Part shown: piece after piece, positions 7,494-16,064 of the stretch | Layout: every line of letters starts with the position of its first letter | Numbering within the stretch: the first letter of the stretch is position 1 | From: Physcocola sp002396385 | GTDB taxonomy: Bacteria; Bacteroidota; Bacteroidia; Bacteroidales; Paludibacteraceae | Direction: 5' to 3' | Length of the DNA stretch: 25,084 bases | Assembly: GCA_946535435.1 (NCBI GenBank) | Contig: CAMNDM010000049.1 | Span: 1 to 25,084, forward strand | Position numbers and translations under genes: made by a program | The notes under the pieces: generated by a model | Seen by the model: only the letters and a program-made list of their open reading frames with translations | What the model was told of the DNA's origin: nothing | Databases searched by the model: none

Positions 7494-8618
7494 TCAGAAC
7501 TGTGCGTCGAGTTTCATAGGCACGTATTTGTAGAAATCGGTATACGAGCACGAGTCTTGCAGCAGCGAGCTGCGGAAGGCATCGGAACAATAGCCGTAGC
7601 CCTTGAAGCGGTTCTTCAGCTGTACAATGTGCCATTTCTGCAGGCGGTTGGTGGCATTGTCATAAACTTTCTCCTGCTCGGGCGTCAGCTTTCCGGAAAG
7701 CACCCTGCGCGCGTAGATGTAGGCCATCCAGGCATTCTGTTCGGCAGTAAGTGCCTTAATTTTCTTACCAAACCCCACCTTTTCGGTCGCCTTAATATCT
7801 TTGATAAAACCGTTATAGACATCGTAATAGGCGAACTGGTCGGTCAGTTTCTCGTAAAGGGTGTCGCTGGTCACGTATTTCTTTCGGGTCAGAGCGAAGT
7901 AGAGTTCAAGGTCAGCCCTGGTCTTATTGGTATTTTGTGCCTTTGCCAAGCCCAACAGGTCGTTAACGGGAGCGTTGCCCTCGTAGAGGGCGACGAGCAA
8001 CCTGCGCTGTGCGCGCTTTACCTTACGCCATGCATAGCGCTCGCATTCCAAACTGGCCTCCAACTTTTTGTTTTCAGGCATATTGCGCAGCAGTTTGTGG
8101 AAGAAATAAGGGATGTAGGCACCGTAGATGATTTCCAACTGTCGGTCTTGTCCCTCCTCGTCCATGTCCAAGTCGGCCTTATGAGGCGAGCGGAACTGCT
8201 TTATGAACTGCTCCATCTGAGTGAACTCGTTGCCACTTTCCAGCCTGAGCCTTCCCTGGGTCACAGCCAGATAGCGGCCAATCCGCCAATCGATAAGGCT
8301 GTCGAGCACCTCTTCCCTACCCAAAGCCTTGGTAAGCATATAGGCGCCCATAATGCCATTGCTGACCTGCCAGCGGACAGAATCGCCGCTCTTGAAGTGT
8401 GGGAATCCGATGTACCGGTGTTGGTCGAGCTGGAGGAACAACGAGGCAAAGTCGTCGTTCCACCGCACAGACAGCGTGTCAATTTCCTCTAACTCGTAGG
8501 TAGTGTCCACCACCGGCCCAGCGACTGGCGTTTCGACAACCTCTGCCGGCTTGTTTTGCTGGCAAGCCGCAAACAGGCAGAGTATAAAAAGAACTATAAT
8601 TCTACAATAATTACGCAT
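7494..8618 (-). CDS. Predicted lipoprotein of unknown function
   Basis: Starting at the ATG at 8618, this 374-residue protein has a lipoprotein signal: MRNYCR, a hydrophobic core IIVLFILCLF, and the lipobox FAAC with Cys19, followed by QQNKP. It is therefore expected to be lipidated and exported. The mature part is mostly helical with many aromatic residues (DWRIGRYLAVTQGRLRLES; FALTRKKYVTSD); I recognise no domain. An in-frame start at 8651 is rejected because the promoter -7 element TATCTTTG overlaps it. It is followed by the Rpn scar and preceded, in the same direction, by the LtaS-like gene, with its own promoter in between. Confidence 0.8.
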   Translation of the reverse strand: MRNYCRIIVLFILCLFAACQQNKPAEVVETPVAGPVVDTTYELEEIDTLSVRWNDDFASLFLQLDQHRYIGFPHFKSGDSVRWQVSNGIMGAYMLTKALGREEVLDSLIDWRIGRYLAVTQGRLRLESGNEFTQMEQFIKQFRSPHKADLDMDEEGQDRQLEIIYGAYIPYFFHKLLRNMPENKKLEASLECERYAWRKVKRAQRRLLVALYEGNAPVNDLLGLAKAQNTNKTRADLELYFALTRKKYVTSDTLYEKLTDQFAYYDVYNGFIKDIKATEKVGFGKKIKALTAEQNAWMAYIYARRVLSGKLTPEQEKVYDNATNRLQKWHIVQLKNRFKGYGYCSDAFRSSLLQDSCSYTDFYKYVPMKLDAQF

Positions 8619-8640
8619 TTGTTTGTGTAGTCTATTTTGG

Positions 8641-8648
8641 CAAAGATA
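8641..8648 (-). promoter_or_regulatory. -7 element of the lipoprotein gene
   Basis: The minus strand reads TATCTTTG, 22 nt before the ATG at 8618. A TTG about 22 nt further upstream could serve as the -33 element. This fixes the start at 8618. Confidence 0.6.
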
Positions 8649-8708
8649 CAATTATTGTGTGAAAGAGCGCCAATTATTGGCAGCAGTCCTCTCTTTTTAA
8701 CATCCCGA

Positions 8709-10685
8709 CTAGTCTTCTTTCCTGTTAGTCAGGTCGGTTTCGATGCACAAACGGTCGTCGACCATACGCATCATATACTGCTGTATTTGCGCCATGATTT
8801 CCGTCTCCATCCGGCTTTGCACGTCGGGCAGAGTGCCTTTCAGATTCGCCTTCAGCATAGGGTCAGTCCGTACATTGTAGAGCGCCACGGTCTTCTCGCC
8901 ATCCCATTGCAGCATATAGTCACCCTGCAGAATCTGGTAGAGCGGGTTGTTGTAGTTGACCACGTACTCGTTCTTGTTCTCGCGGGTCAGCACATCGTGT
9001 CCGAACGCCACAAAAGGCTGGTCGTAGTTGAGGTAGGCCAGCACACTCGGCATAATGTCGGCCTGGCAGGCCAGTTCGTCGCTCAGCCCCCGCAGGCTGT
9101 CGTTGCCTGGTTGGTAGAAGAGGATAGGCACCGAGTAGAGTTTCTCGTCGGTCGTGTATTCGAGGTGCATCATCTGACTGGTGTGGTCGGCCGTAATCAC
9201 AAACAGCGTGTTCTTGTACCACGGCATCTTACTGGCAGTCTGGAAGAACTTGCGCAACGCATTGTCGCTGTAGGCGATGCATCGGGCAAGAGGGCTCAAC
9301 CCCTCGGGTAGTTTGCCCTCGTAGCGGGCAGGCACCCTGAACGGATGGTGGCTGGAAGCGGTGAACAATGCGGTCATAAACGGTTCCTTGAACGAATCCA
9401 TCGTCTTGGCGTAGAACTGGAGGAACTCTTCGTCCCAAATAGCCCAATGGCCGTCAAAATCGTCATCGTTGCCGTATTCGGTCATACCATAGTAGTCTTT
9501 GAATTTGGCCAGTTTGGCGAAAGCGTCGAATCCCATAGAGCCATTCGGCGCCCCGTGGAAGAAGGCCGTATAATAGCCCTTCTTATTCAACTCGCCGGCT
9601 ATGCTGTTGATGGTGTTGTTGCTGTATGAGGTAAGGATGAAGGGTTCCTCGAACATGGGTATGCTGGCCAAAACCGACGGCATGGCGTCGATACTCTTAC
9701 GGCCTGTTGCATACGAATTGCGGAAGGTGTAACCTTGCTGGTAGAGGGAATCGAGGAACGGAGTAAATCCCTTGTAGGTGCCGTTGTCGAGCCCCGGATT
9801 GAAGAATTGCGAATACTCCTTACTGAAACTTTCCAGAATCAGCACCACCACGTTCAACGGTTTGAACTCACCCTTCGGCTGTGGGGTGACAATAGGGTTG
9901 AACACCTTGTCGAGGTCGGCCTGGGAGGCAAAGTAGTGCGGATTTTTATAAACTTTCTTGTTCAGGGTGCGAATCATGCAGAACGGGGTGTTGAGCACCA
10001 CAGCCGCCTCGGTCCCCTTGTTCACATACTGGTTGGCGTTGCTCAGTGTAATAGGTCGCACATCGCGCGTGAAACCGCCGCGGGCACCCGCCACACACAA
10101 GCCCACAAAAGCCGCACCCACCAACAACTGCGCCGGATAGTAGACCCAAGGCGAGGTCGTGCTGGTTTTGGCGGTTGGGCGGAAAAAGGACTTCCACAAC
10201 ACCCAGACCAGAAAAACGAAAAACAAGACCAGATACCAGTTGTCGGCAATACCGTTCAACAGCACCCCGCCCATATTGTTCTCGTTCTTAAACTCACTGA
10301 AAATGGAGAATGTGGTGCGGCGGTTGGTGAAAGGGAAGAAACCCGTATCGCACAAATTCGAGAACAGGGCAATGGCATTGAATACCACAAAGACCCAGCG
10401 GCACACGTTCTGGTAGACCGTATGGTTGCGCAACTTGAGCGGCAACACCAACATGAACACCAACAACAGGTTCACATAGATGACGGCCGTACGGTCGAAC
10501 TGGATACCTCCACGGCAAAGGTCGAAAAAGTGACCCACGCTGACATCGGAAAAGAAATTGTGGTTAACAGCAAAGAAGACAATACGGCACACCATGAACA
10601 AGCACATCATGATGAGCAGATTAACCGTCAGGGCAAATACAGGCTGCTGCTTTAGCCAAACATAGCACTGCTTCAGTTTTCCCAT
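8709..10685 (-). CDS. LtaS-like sulfatase-fold phosphoglycerol transferase family membrane protein
   Basis: This 658-residue protein has five N-terminal membrane segments (about 17-38, 65-82, 92-110, 150-168, 182-200), then a large extracytoplasmic alkaline-phosphatase/sulfatase domain, the LTA-synthase layout. Metal and catalytic residues are visible: Glu285 in VVVLILESFSKEY, Ser331 in ATGRKSIDAMPS at the nucleophile position, His446-447 in SSHHPF, and Asp500-His501 in ITADHTSQ. Gram-negative Bacteroidetes lack classical lipoteichoic acid, so the substrate is more likely a periplasmic glycan or lipid head group that receives phosphoglycerol or phosphoethanolamine; this is inference. It begins 49 nt after miaB ends and is probably read with it. 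Confidence 0.92.
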   Translation of the reverse strand: MGKLKQCYVWLKQQPVFALTVNLLIMMCLFMVCRIVFFAVNHNFFSDVSVGHFFDLCRGGIQFDRTAVIYVNLLLVFMLVLPLKLRNHTVYQNVCRWVFVVFNAIALFSNLCDTGFFPFTNRRTTFSIFSEFKNENNMGGVLLNGIADNWYLVLFFVFLVWVLWKSFFRPTAKTSTTSPWVYYPAQLLVGAAFVGLCVAGARGGFTRDVRPITLSNANQYVNKGTEAAVVLNTPFCMIRTLNKKVYKNPHYFASQADLDKVFNPIVTPQPKGEFKPLNVVVLILESFSKEYSQFFNPGLDNGTYKGFTPFLDSLYQQGYTFRNSYATGRKSIDAMPSVLASIPMFEEPFILTSYSNNTINSIAGELNKKGYYTAFFHGAPNGSMGFDAFAKLAKFKDYYGMTEYGNDDDFDGHWAIWDEEFLQFYAKTMDSFKEPFMTALFTASSHHPFRVPARYEGKLPEGLSPLARCIAYSDNALRKFFQTASKMPWYKNTLFVITADHTSQMMHLEYTTDEKLYSVPILFYQPGNDSLRGLSDELACQADIMPSVLAYLNYDQPFVAFGHDVLTRENKNEYVVNYNNPLYQILQGDYMLQWDGEKTVALYNVRTDPMLKANLKGTLPDVQSRMETEIMAQIQQYMMRMVDDRLCIETDLTNRKED

Positions 10686-10734
10686 TTTAACGCTATTTTA
10701 AATATACCTACCAATGGGTAGTTCAGGACAAAAA

Positions 10735-12087
10735 TCAGTCTTCGGCAAGGTCGCAAAGCAGGGTTGCAAGCGTGGTGTCGCGCACCTTCACACGCACCAG
10801 GTCGCCCACCTTGTGGTTACCACGCGGAAAGACGGCCATCTTGTTTTGCTGCGTACGTCCGCAGAAATCGTCTTTCGAGCGTTTCGACACCCCCTCGACC
10901 AGCACCTCGAACACTTTGCCAAGGTCGCGGCGGTTGCTTTCAGCCGAGAGTTCGCCCTGTAAGGCGATAATCTCGTTCAAGCGGCGAATCTTGACTTCTT
11001 CCGAAACATTGTCGGGCATGTTGCGTGCGGCAAAGGTGCCAGGTCGCTCGCTGTATTTGAACATGAAGGCACTGTCGAAAGCCGCTTGGCGCATCAGATC
11101 GAGGCTGAGCTGGTGGTCTTCTTCGGTTTCACCGCTGAAGCCACAGAATATGTCGGTCGAGATACCGCAATCGGGAATGTAGTGGCGGATGGCCTTAATG
11201 CGGTCGAGGTACCATTCGCGCGTGTATTTGCGGTTCATATCTTTCAACACCTTGTTGCTTCCGCTTTGGACCGCCAAATGAATGTGGTTGCAGATGTTCG
11301 GATACTTGGCGATGGTCTGCAGCGTCTCGTCGGTCATATCCTTCGGATGCGACGAGGTGAAACGGATGCGGATGCCTGGAAAGGCCTCGGCCACCACCGA
11401 CAACAGTTTGGCGAAGTTTACCGCCCCGCCCCCATCTTCCGGCTGGAAATTGTAGGAGTTTACATTCTGCCCCAACAAGGTGATTTCCTTATAGCCTTTA
11501 GCGGCCAAGTCGCCCATCTCGTTCAAGATGCTGGTCACACTACGGCTGCGCTCGCGTCCACGGGTATAGGGGACAATGCAGTACGAGCAGAAGTTATTAC
11601 ATCCGCGCATAATAGACACAAAGCCCGAAATGTGGGCATTGCCGATACGCACCGGAATAACGTCCTTATAGGTTTCGGTGGTCGAGAGTTCCACATTAAT
11701 GGCAGGAATGCCGTTTTCGGCACTGCCAACCAAGTTGGGCAGGTCGAGGTAACTGTCGGGGCCCGCCACCAAGTCGACGAGTTTTTTCTCCAATAGTTCG
11801 TCTTTGACGCGCTCGGCCATACAGCCTAACAGGCCGACCACCAGACCTGGCCGCTTCTTCTTCTCCTGCTGCAGCATTTGCAGGCGTCCCAACACACGCA
11901 CTTCGGCATTGTCGCGCACCGAGCAGGTGTTCACCAGAATGGCGTCGGCATCGTCTTCATTCTCGGTCAGATGGTAGCCAATGGTTTCCATAACGGAAGC
12001 CACCACCTCGCTGTCGGCCACGTTCATCTGGCAGCCGTAAGTCTCAATAAACAGTTTTTTGTTTGCAGATTTTGAGTCTGTTCCCAT
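10735..12087 (-). CDS. miaB: tRNA-2-methylthio-N6-dimethylallyladenosine synthase MiaB
   Basis: This 450-residue radical-SAM methylthiotransferase adds the methylthio group to i6A37 of tRNAs reading UNN codons. The N-terminal UPF0004 domain supplies three cysteines for the auxiliary cluster: Cys19 (TYGCQMN), Cys55 (NTCSVRDNA) and Cys89 (LLGCMAER). The radical-SAM cluster is GCNNFCSYCIVP (Cys163, 167, 170), followed by YTRGRERSR. A C-terminal TRAM domain (about 384-447) contains GRTQQNKMAVFP. NTCSVRDNAE and the length distinguish it from RimO and MtaB. It sits between the flavodoxin-like gene (40 nt upstream) and the LtaS-like gene. Confidence 0.97.
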   Translation of the reverse strand: MGTDSKSANKKLFIETYGCQMNVADSEVVASVMETIGYHLTENEDDADAILVNTCSVRDNAEVRVLGRLQMLQQEKKKRPGLVVGLLGCMAERVKDELLEKKLVDLVAGPDSYLDLPNLVGSAENGIPAINVELSTTETYKDVIPVRIGNAHISGFVSIMRGCNNFCSYCIVPYTRGRERSRSVTSILNEMGDLAAKGYKEITLLGQNVNSYNFQPEDGGGAVNFAKLLSVVAEAFPGIRIRFTSSHPKDMTDETLQTIAKYPNICNHIHLAVQSGSNKVLKDMNRKYTREWYLDRIKAIRHYIPDCGISTDIFCGFSGETEEDHQLSLDLMRQAAFDSAFMFKYSERPGTFAARNMPDNVSEEVKIRRLNEIIALQGELSAESNRRDLGKVFEVLVEGVSKRSKDDFCGRTQQNKMAVFPRGNHKVGDLVRVKVRDTTLATLLCDLAED

Positions 12088-12127
12088 TATTTCTATATTG
12101 ATAAAAAATTCGTTTTTCCGTCAGTCC

Positions 12128-13042
12128 TCACTTGTCCGCCAAGTTGAAGAGCAGGTCTTTCTTCTTCCGCTTGATTCCCGGTATACGCAGCAGGTAGGTC
12201 GCATAATAGAGAACCAGGGCTATTGGCGATGCCACCAGCAATGCGAAGAAGACATAAAGGCTGAAAAGGAAGATGCGCGTACTACGTTCTTGGGCATTAG
12301 GCCCACCCTTCTTCCGGCAAAATTTAGCCCACTTGCCAAACATGCGGTGCCCCACGGTTTCCACGAACACCAGGAACGAGCGGTAGGGCACACTGCCCAA
12401 ATCGACCAACTCTTGCTGCAGGTTGCTGAAATCGGCATTCTTCAACGCCTTCAACAACGGAGTGCCAAAACGACTGGCAGCACTGATATTGCTATCGGTG
12501 ACCCCCGCATGCGGAATCAGCCCGTGTGCGTCCTTCTTGTCGTAGAACAGCCAACTCACAATGGAGAAGAGGCTGACCAGATTGGGGTGCTCGTCTTGCA
12601 GCACAATATAGCCCACATAGTGCGCACCAGCCAAAGCCAGCTGTTTGCGGATTTCCTTCTGCCCCATCGCCCACATGTTGCGGCATCCGTTCAGGGTGAC
12701 GACCGGGCGTCCCTTCATAAAGGCGCGCGCACGCTCGTTCTGCAAAAAGGCCTCGATGGGTTGCGAAGGAGACAGATACCAGCTCTGACCCGACAAAATG
12801 ACCAAATCGGCATCTTCCACACCCGAGAAATCGGGCTCTTTAATTGGAGCCGGCATGTAGAGACGCGTTTCGGGCATCAGTTGGAAGAAATCCATATAAC
12901 TCCAAGGGTAAGGAAACGGAGTTACAGGCTCAATGGCCCTGTAAACCACTTCAACGCCAGCCGCTTCCACCGGCTGGCATACACTTTTGGCAATAGCAAG
13001 CGCCTGCCCTGTTTGTGTGAAATAAAAAACTGCGACTTTCAT
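12128..13042 (-). CDS. Flavodoxin-fold DarA-like (dialkylresorcinol condensing enzyme-type) membrane protein
   Basis: This 304-residue protein starts MKVAVFYFTQTGQALAIAKS, a flavodoxin/NADPH-reductase-like phosphate-binding loop. It continues with VILSGQSWYLSPSQPIEAFL and VVTLNGCRNMWAMGQKEI, segments typical of Bacteroidetes proteins annotated as dialkylresorcinol condensing enzyme (DarA-like). The C-terminus holds one or two membrane segments (about 262-290) and a basic tail. No aryl polyene or resorcinol genes are nearby, so the biosynthetic name may be misleading; a flavin-dependent membrane oxidoreductase is equally possible. The ATG at 13042 is preferred over an in-frame TTG three codons upstream. 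It is the first gene of a likely operon with miaB. Confidence 0.75.
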   Translation of the reverse strand: MKVAVFYFTQTGQALAIAKSVCQPVEAAGVEVVYRAIEPVTPFPYPWSYMDFFQLMPETRLYMPAPIKEPDFSGVEDADLVILSGQSWYLSPSQPIEAFLQNERARAFMKGRPVVTLNGCRNMWAMGQKEIRKQLALAGAHYVGYIVLQDEHPNLVSLFSIVSWLFYDKKDAHGLIPHAGVTDSNISAASRFGTPLLKALKNADFSNLQQELVDLGSVPYRSFLVFVETVGHRMFGKWAKFCRKKGGPNAQERSTRIFLFSLYVFFALLVASPIALVLYYATYLLRIPGIKRKKKDLLFNLADK

Positions 13043-13048
13043 AAGTTG

Positions 13049-13056
13049 CAAATTTA
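13049..13056 (-). promoter_or_regulatory. Possible -7 element immediately before the DarA-like gene
   Basis: The minus strand reads TAAATTTG ending only 6 nt before the ATG at 13042. If used, the mRNA would be leaderless or nearly so. No -33 TTG is found at 19-22 nt. Confidence 0.3.
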
Positions 13057-13230
13057 CTTAAATTTCTACATTTGTGTTGTTCCAAACGGGCAATATAAAG
13101 ATTTTAACTAGGAAAAAAGGCAAAACACCGGCATCGGGAAGGGAATGCATCCGACTGCATCGGACTAAACAATTTAGTGTTAAATAAGTTCAAAACGTCT
13201 GATAAGGAAACACCCTTCACAAATAATGCT

Positions 13231-13238
13231 TAACTTTG
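13231..13238 (+). promoter_or_regulatory. -7 element of the GNAT-like gene
   Basis: TAACTTTG matches TAnnTTTG, 35 nt before the ATG at 13274. The -33 position lacks a clear TTG. Confidence 0.55.
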
Positions 13239-13273
13239 CAAGATATATTTTCACATACTGAATTCACACCCCT

Positions 13274-14389
13274 ATGATTGAACTGAAAAAAGTAGAAAGC
13301 AAAAGCGATTTGAAGAAATTCATCCGTTTTCCGTTCGACCTCTTCAAAGGCAACGATTTTTGGGTGCCGCCACTCGACAGCGCAGAAATGGAGACGCTCG
13401 ACAAGACGCAAAACCCAGCTTTCGAACACTGCGAAGCCGAATACTGGCTGGCCTATAAAGACGGCAAACTGGTAGGCCGCATCGCAGGCATCATCAACCA
13501 TTTGGCCAATGAGAAATGGGGAAAGAAAGTCCGTTTCGGCTGGATTGACTTCACCGACGACCTAGAAGTGGCCCGGGCCCTGCTCAACCAGGTAGAGCAA
13601 TGGGGCAAAAGCAAGGGCATGGAGGCTATTACCGGCCCGCTCGGCTTCAACGATATGGACAACGAGGGTATGCTGGTCGAGGGTTTCGACAAACTGCCGA
13701 CCATTGCCAACATCTACAACTACCCTTACTACCCCGAATTTATGGAGAAACTGGGCTACGAACGCCAGGAAGACTGGTTGCAGTTCCGTTTCCCTGCCTC
13801 GCAGGAGGTGCCCGAGAAAATGGAGCGTGTAAACAAGCTGATTGCACAAAAATACAACCTGCGGGTGGTGACCTTCAAGAAGGCGAAAGACATCCTGCCC
13901 TACGGCAAATCGCTATTCCACACGCTTAACAAGGCATTCTCGGGGTTATACGGATTCTCGGAACTTACCGACAAAGAGATCGACAAACTCATCAAAGACT
14001 ACTTCTCGTTCGTGAACCCCCGGTTCATCTGCCTGGTGGTAGACGAGAAAGACGAGGTGGTCGCCTTCGGCATATCGATGTCGACGCTGTCGCGCGCCTT
14101 CCAGAAAGCCAAAGGCAAACTCTTCCCGTTCGGCTGGTTCCACATTTGGCGTGCTATGCAGAAAACCGACGAGATAGACCTCTACCTCAACGGTGTGCAC
14201 CCCGACTGGCAGAACAAAGGCGTTCACGCACTCTACTATGTGGAAATGAACAAGGCCTACATCGATGCCGGCGTCAAATATGCCATCAGCAATCCGCAAC
14301 TCGAAAGCAACATGCAGGCCGTTGGCGTATGGAACCACTACGAAAAGGAGCCGTACCTGCGCCGCCGCTGCTATTCGAAAACCCTCTGA
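13274..14389 (+). CDS. GNAT-like N-acetyltransferase family protein (Bacteroidetes type)
   Basis: This 371-residue protein belongs to a widespread Bacteroidetes family of two-lobed GNAT-like proteins. The N-terminal lobe has FIRFPFDLFKGNDFWVPP and a strand pair EAEYWLAYKDGKLVGRIAGI, the GNAT beta-hairpin. The middle contains EAITGPLGFNDMDNEGMLVEGF. The C-terminal lobe has YLNGVHPDWQNKGVHALYYVEM, in which QNKG resembles the acetyl-CoA pyrophosphate-binding loop (Q/RxxG). The substrate is unknown. The gene has its own -7 element and lies 123 nt upstream of gltX in the same direction. Confidence 0.8.
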   Translation: MIELKKVESKSDLKKFIRFPFDLFKGNDFWVPPLDSAEMETLDKTQNPAFEHCEAEYWLAYKDGKLVGRIAGIINHLANEKWGKKVRFGWIDFTDDLEVARALLNQVEQWGKSKGMEAITGPLGFNDMDNEGMLVEGFDKLPTIANIYNYPYYPEFMEKLGYERQEDWLQFRFPASQEVPEKMERVNKLIAQKYNLRVVTFKKAKDILPYGKSLFHTLNKAFSGLYGFSELTDKEIDKLIKDYFSFVNPRFICLVVDEKDEVVAFGISMSTLSRAFQKAKGKLFPFGWFHIWRAMQKTDEIDLYLNGVHPDWQNKGVHALYYVEMNKAYIDAGVKYAISNPQLESNMQAVGVWNHYEKEPYLRRRCYSKTL

Positions 14390-14512
14390 AACCAGCATCA
14401 CCTAGGAAGGAAACTTGCGCATTGCGCCGTTTTCACTAATTTTACGGCAGGGAAACCGCCAGTCCGTTTCCAAGCCATTCAATTCAAAAACAATTAAAGA
14501 CATACAGATAAG

Positions 14513-16030
14513 ATGACCGACAAAAAAGTAAGGGTGCGCTTCGCACCAAGCCCAACAGGCGCCCTCCACATCGGTGGTGTTCGTACCGCACTCTACAACT
14601 ACTTGTTCGCCAAACGCCATGGCGGCGAAATCCTCCTCCGTATTGAAGATACCGACTCGAACCGCTTTGTGCCAGGAGCAGAAGACTACATTATCGAGTC
14701 GTTCAAGTGGTTGGGTATCAAGTTCGACGAAGGTGTAGGCATTGGTGGCCCTCATGCCCCCTACCGCCAGAGCGAACGTCGTGAAATCTACAAGAAATAC
14801 GTCAACCAGCTGCTTGAGTCCGGACACGCCTACATCGCATTCGACACTCCAGAAGAACTGGAAGCCATGCGCCAGGCTACACCAAACTTCCAATACGACG
14901 CCCACACCCGCGCACAGGGTAAGAACTCGCTCACCCTTTCGAAAGAAGAGGTGGAGCAGCGCATTGCCGCAGGCGAGAAGTACGTAGTCCGCGCCAAGAT
15001 TGAGCCAAACGAAGACATTGAGGTGAACGACCTGGTCCGTGGCAAGGTGGTTATCAACTCTAACATTCTCGACGACAAAGTCCTCTACAAGGCTGCCGAC
15101 GAGTTGCCAACCTACCACCTGGCCAACATTGTAGACGACCACCTGATGGAGATTACGCACGTGATACGTGGTGAGGAATGGCTGCCATCGGCACCGCTCC
15201 ACGTGTTGCTCTACCGCTATTTCGGTTGGGCCGACACCATGCCACAGTTTGCCCACCTGCCACTGCTGCTGAAACCAGAAGGCAACGGCAAGTTGAGCAA
15301 GCGCGACGGCGACCGCCTCGGCTTCCCTGTATTCCCACTCCGCTGGGTTGACCCTAAGACCGGCGACGTATCGACCGGTTACCGCGAAGAGGGCTACCTG
15401 CCAGAAGCCCTGGTCAACTTCCTGGCCCTGTTGGGCTGGAACCCGGGCCTCGACCGCGACATCTTCACCTTCCAGGAACTGATCGACCTGTTCTCGTTCG
15501 AACACGTCAGCAAAGCCGGCGCACGCTTCGCCTACGAGAAAGCCAAATGGTACAACCACGAATACCTCATCAACAAAACCGACGAGGAAGTGGCCGAACT
15601 GTTTATGCCAATCCTTGCCGAACACAACGTGCAGTGCGACAAAGCGAAGGCCACCTACATTGTTTCGCTGGTGAAGAGCCGTCTCAACTTCGCTAAAGAC
15701 TTGTGGAACGAGACTTCGTTCTTCTTCGAGCGCCCTACCGCTTACGACGAGAAGTCCATCAAGAAACGCTGGAAGCCGGAAAGTCCGGAAATACTGACTA
15801 ACCTCTGCGACATTCTCGACCGCATCAGCGACTTCAGCTCGGCCAACACCGAGGCTGTTGTTATGAAGTGGATTGAAGACAACGGCTACAACACCGGTAC
15901 TGTGATGAACTCGTTCCGCATCACGATAGTCGGAGCTGCGAAGGGGCCTCACATGTTCGACATCATCGCCATTCTCGGAAAAGAAGAGACCCTTTACCGC
16001 GTAAAGGCCGCACTTGAGGTCATCAAATAA
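14513..16030 (+). CDS. gltX: Glutamate--tRNA ligase
   Basis: This 505-residue class I aminoacyl-tRNA synthetase charges tRNA-Glu. The N-terminal Rossmann fold begins VRVRFAPSPTGALHIGGVRT, with the HIGH-type motif HIGG (19-22). The KMSKS-type motif is KLSKRDG, near residue 260. The insert ILLRIEDTDSNRF is diagnostic for glutamyl synthetases. The C-terminal part is the helical anticodon-binding domain. Length is normal for the bacterial family. The Kdo transferase gene follows after 34 nt, so the two are probably co-transcribed and share the terminator at 17.35 kb. Confidence 0.98.
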   Translation: MTDKKVRVRFAPSPTGALHIGGVRTALYNYLFAKRHGGEILLRIEDTDSNRFVPGAEDYIIESFKWLGIKFDEGVGIGGPHAPYRQSERREIYKKYVNQLLESGHAYIAFDTPEELEAMRQATPNFQYDAHTRAQGKNSLTLSKEEVEQRIAAGEKYVVRAKIEPNEDIEVNDLVRGKVVINSNILDDKVLYKAADELPTYHLANIVDDHLMEITHVIRGEEWLPSAPLHVLLYRYFGWADTMPQFAHLPLLLKPEGNGKLSKRDGDRLGFPVFPLRWVDPKTGDVSTGYREEGYLPEALVNFLALLGWNPGLDRDIFTFQELIDLFSFEHVSKAGARFAYEKAKWYNHEYLINKTDEEVAELFMPILAEHNVQCDKAKATYIVSLVKSRLNFAKDLWNETSFFFERPTAYDEKSIKKRWKPESPEILTNLCDILDRISDFSSANTEAVVMKWIEDNGYNTGTVMNSFRITIVGAAKGPHMFDIIAILGKEETLYRVKAALEVIK

Positions 16031-16064
16031 ACGGAACGAAGAGAGACTATCAGACAAAAAAGAC

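Noticed and set aside
7491..8492. 333-codon plus-strand ORF
   Set aside because: Antisense to the lipoprotein gene, which has a lipobox and a promoter at the right place.
9735..10655. 306-codon plus-strand ORF
   Set aside because: Antisense to the LtaS-like gene; the protein is low-complexity His/Gln/Glu-rich without motifs.
16014..16064. N-terminal extension of the Kdo transferase from an ATG inside gltX
   Set aside because: The extra residues are charged and unlike the family's N-terminal membrane anchor, which begins right after the ATG at 16065.
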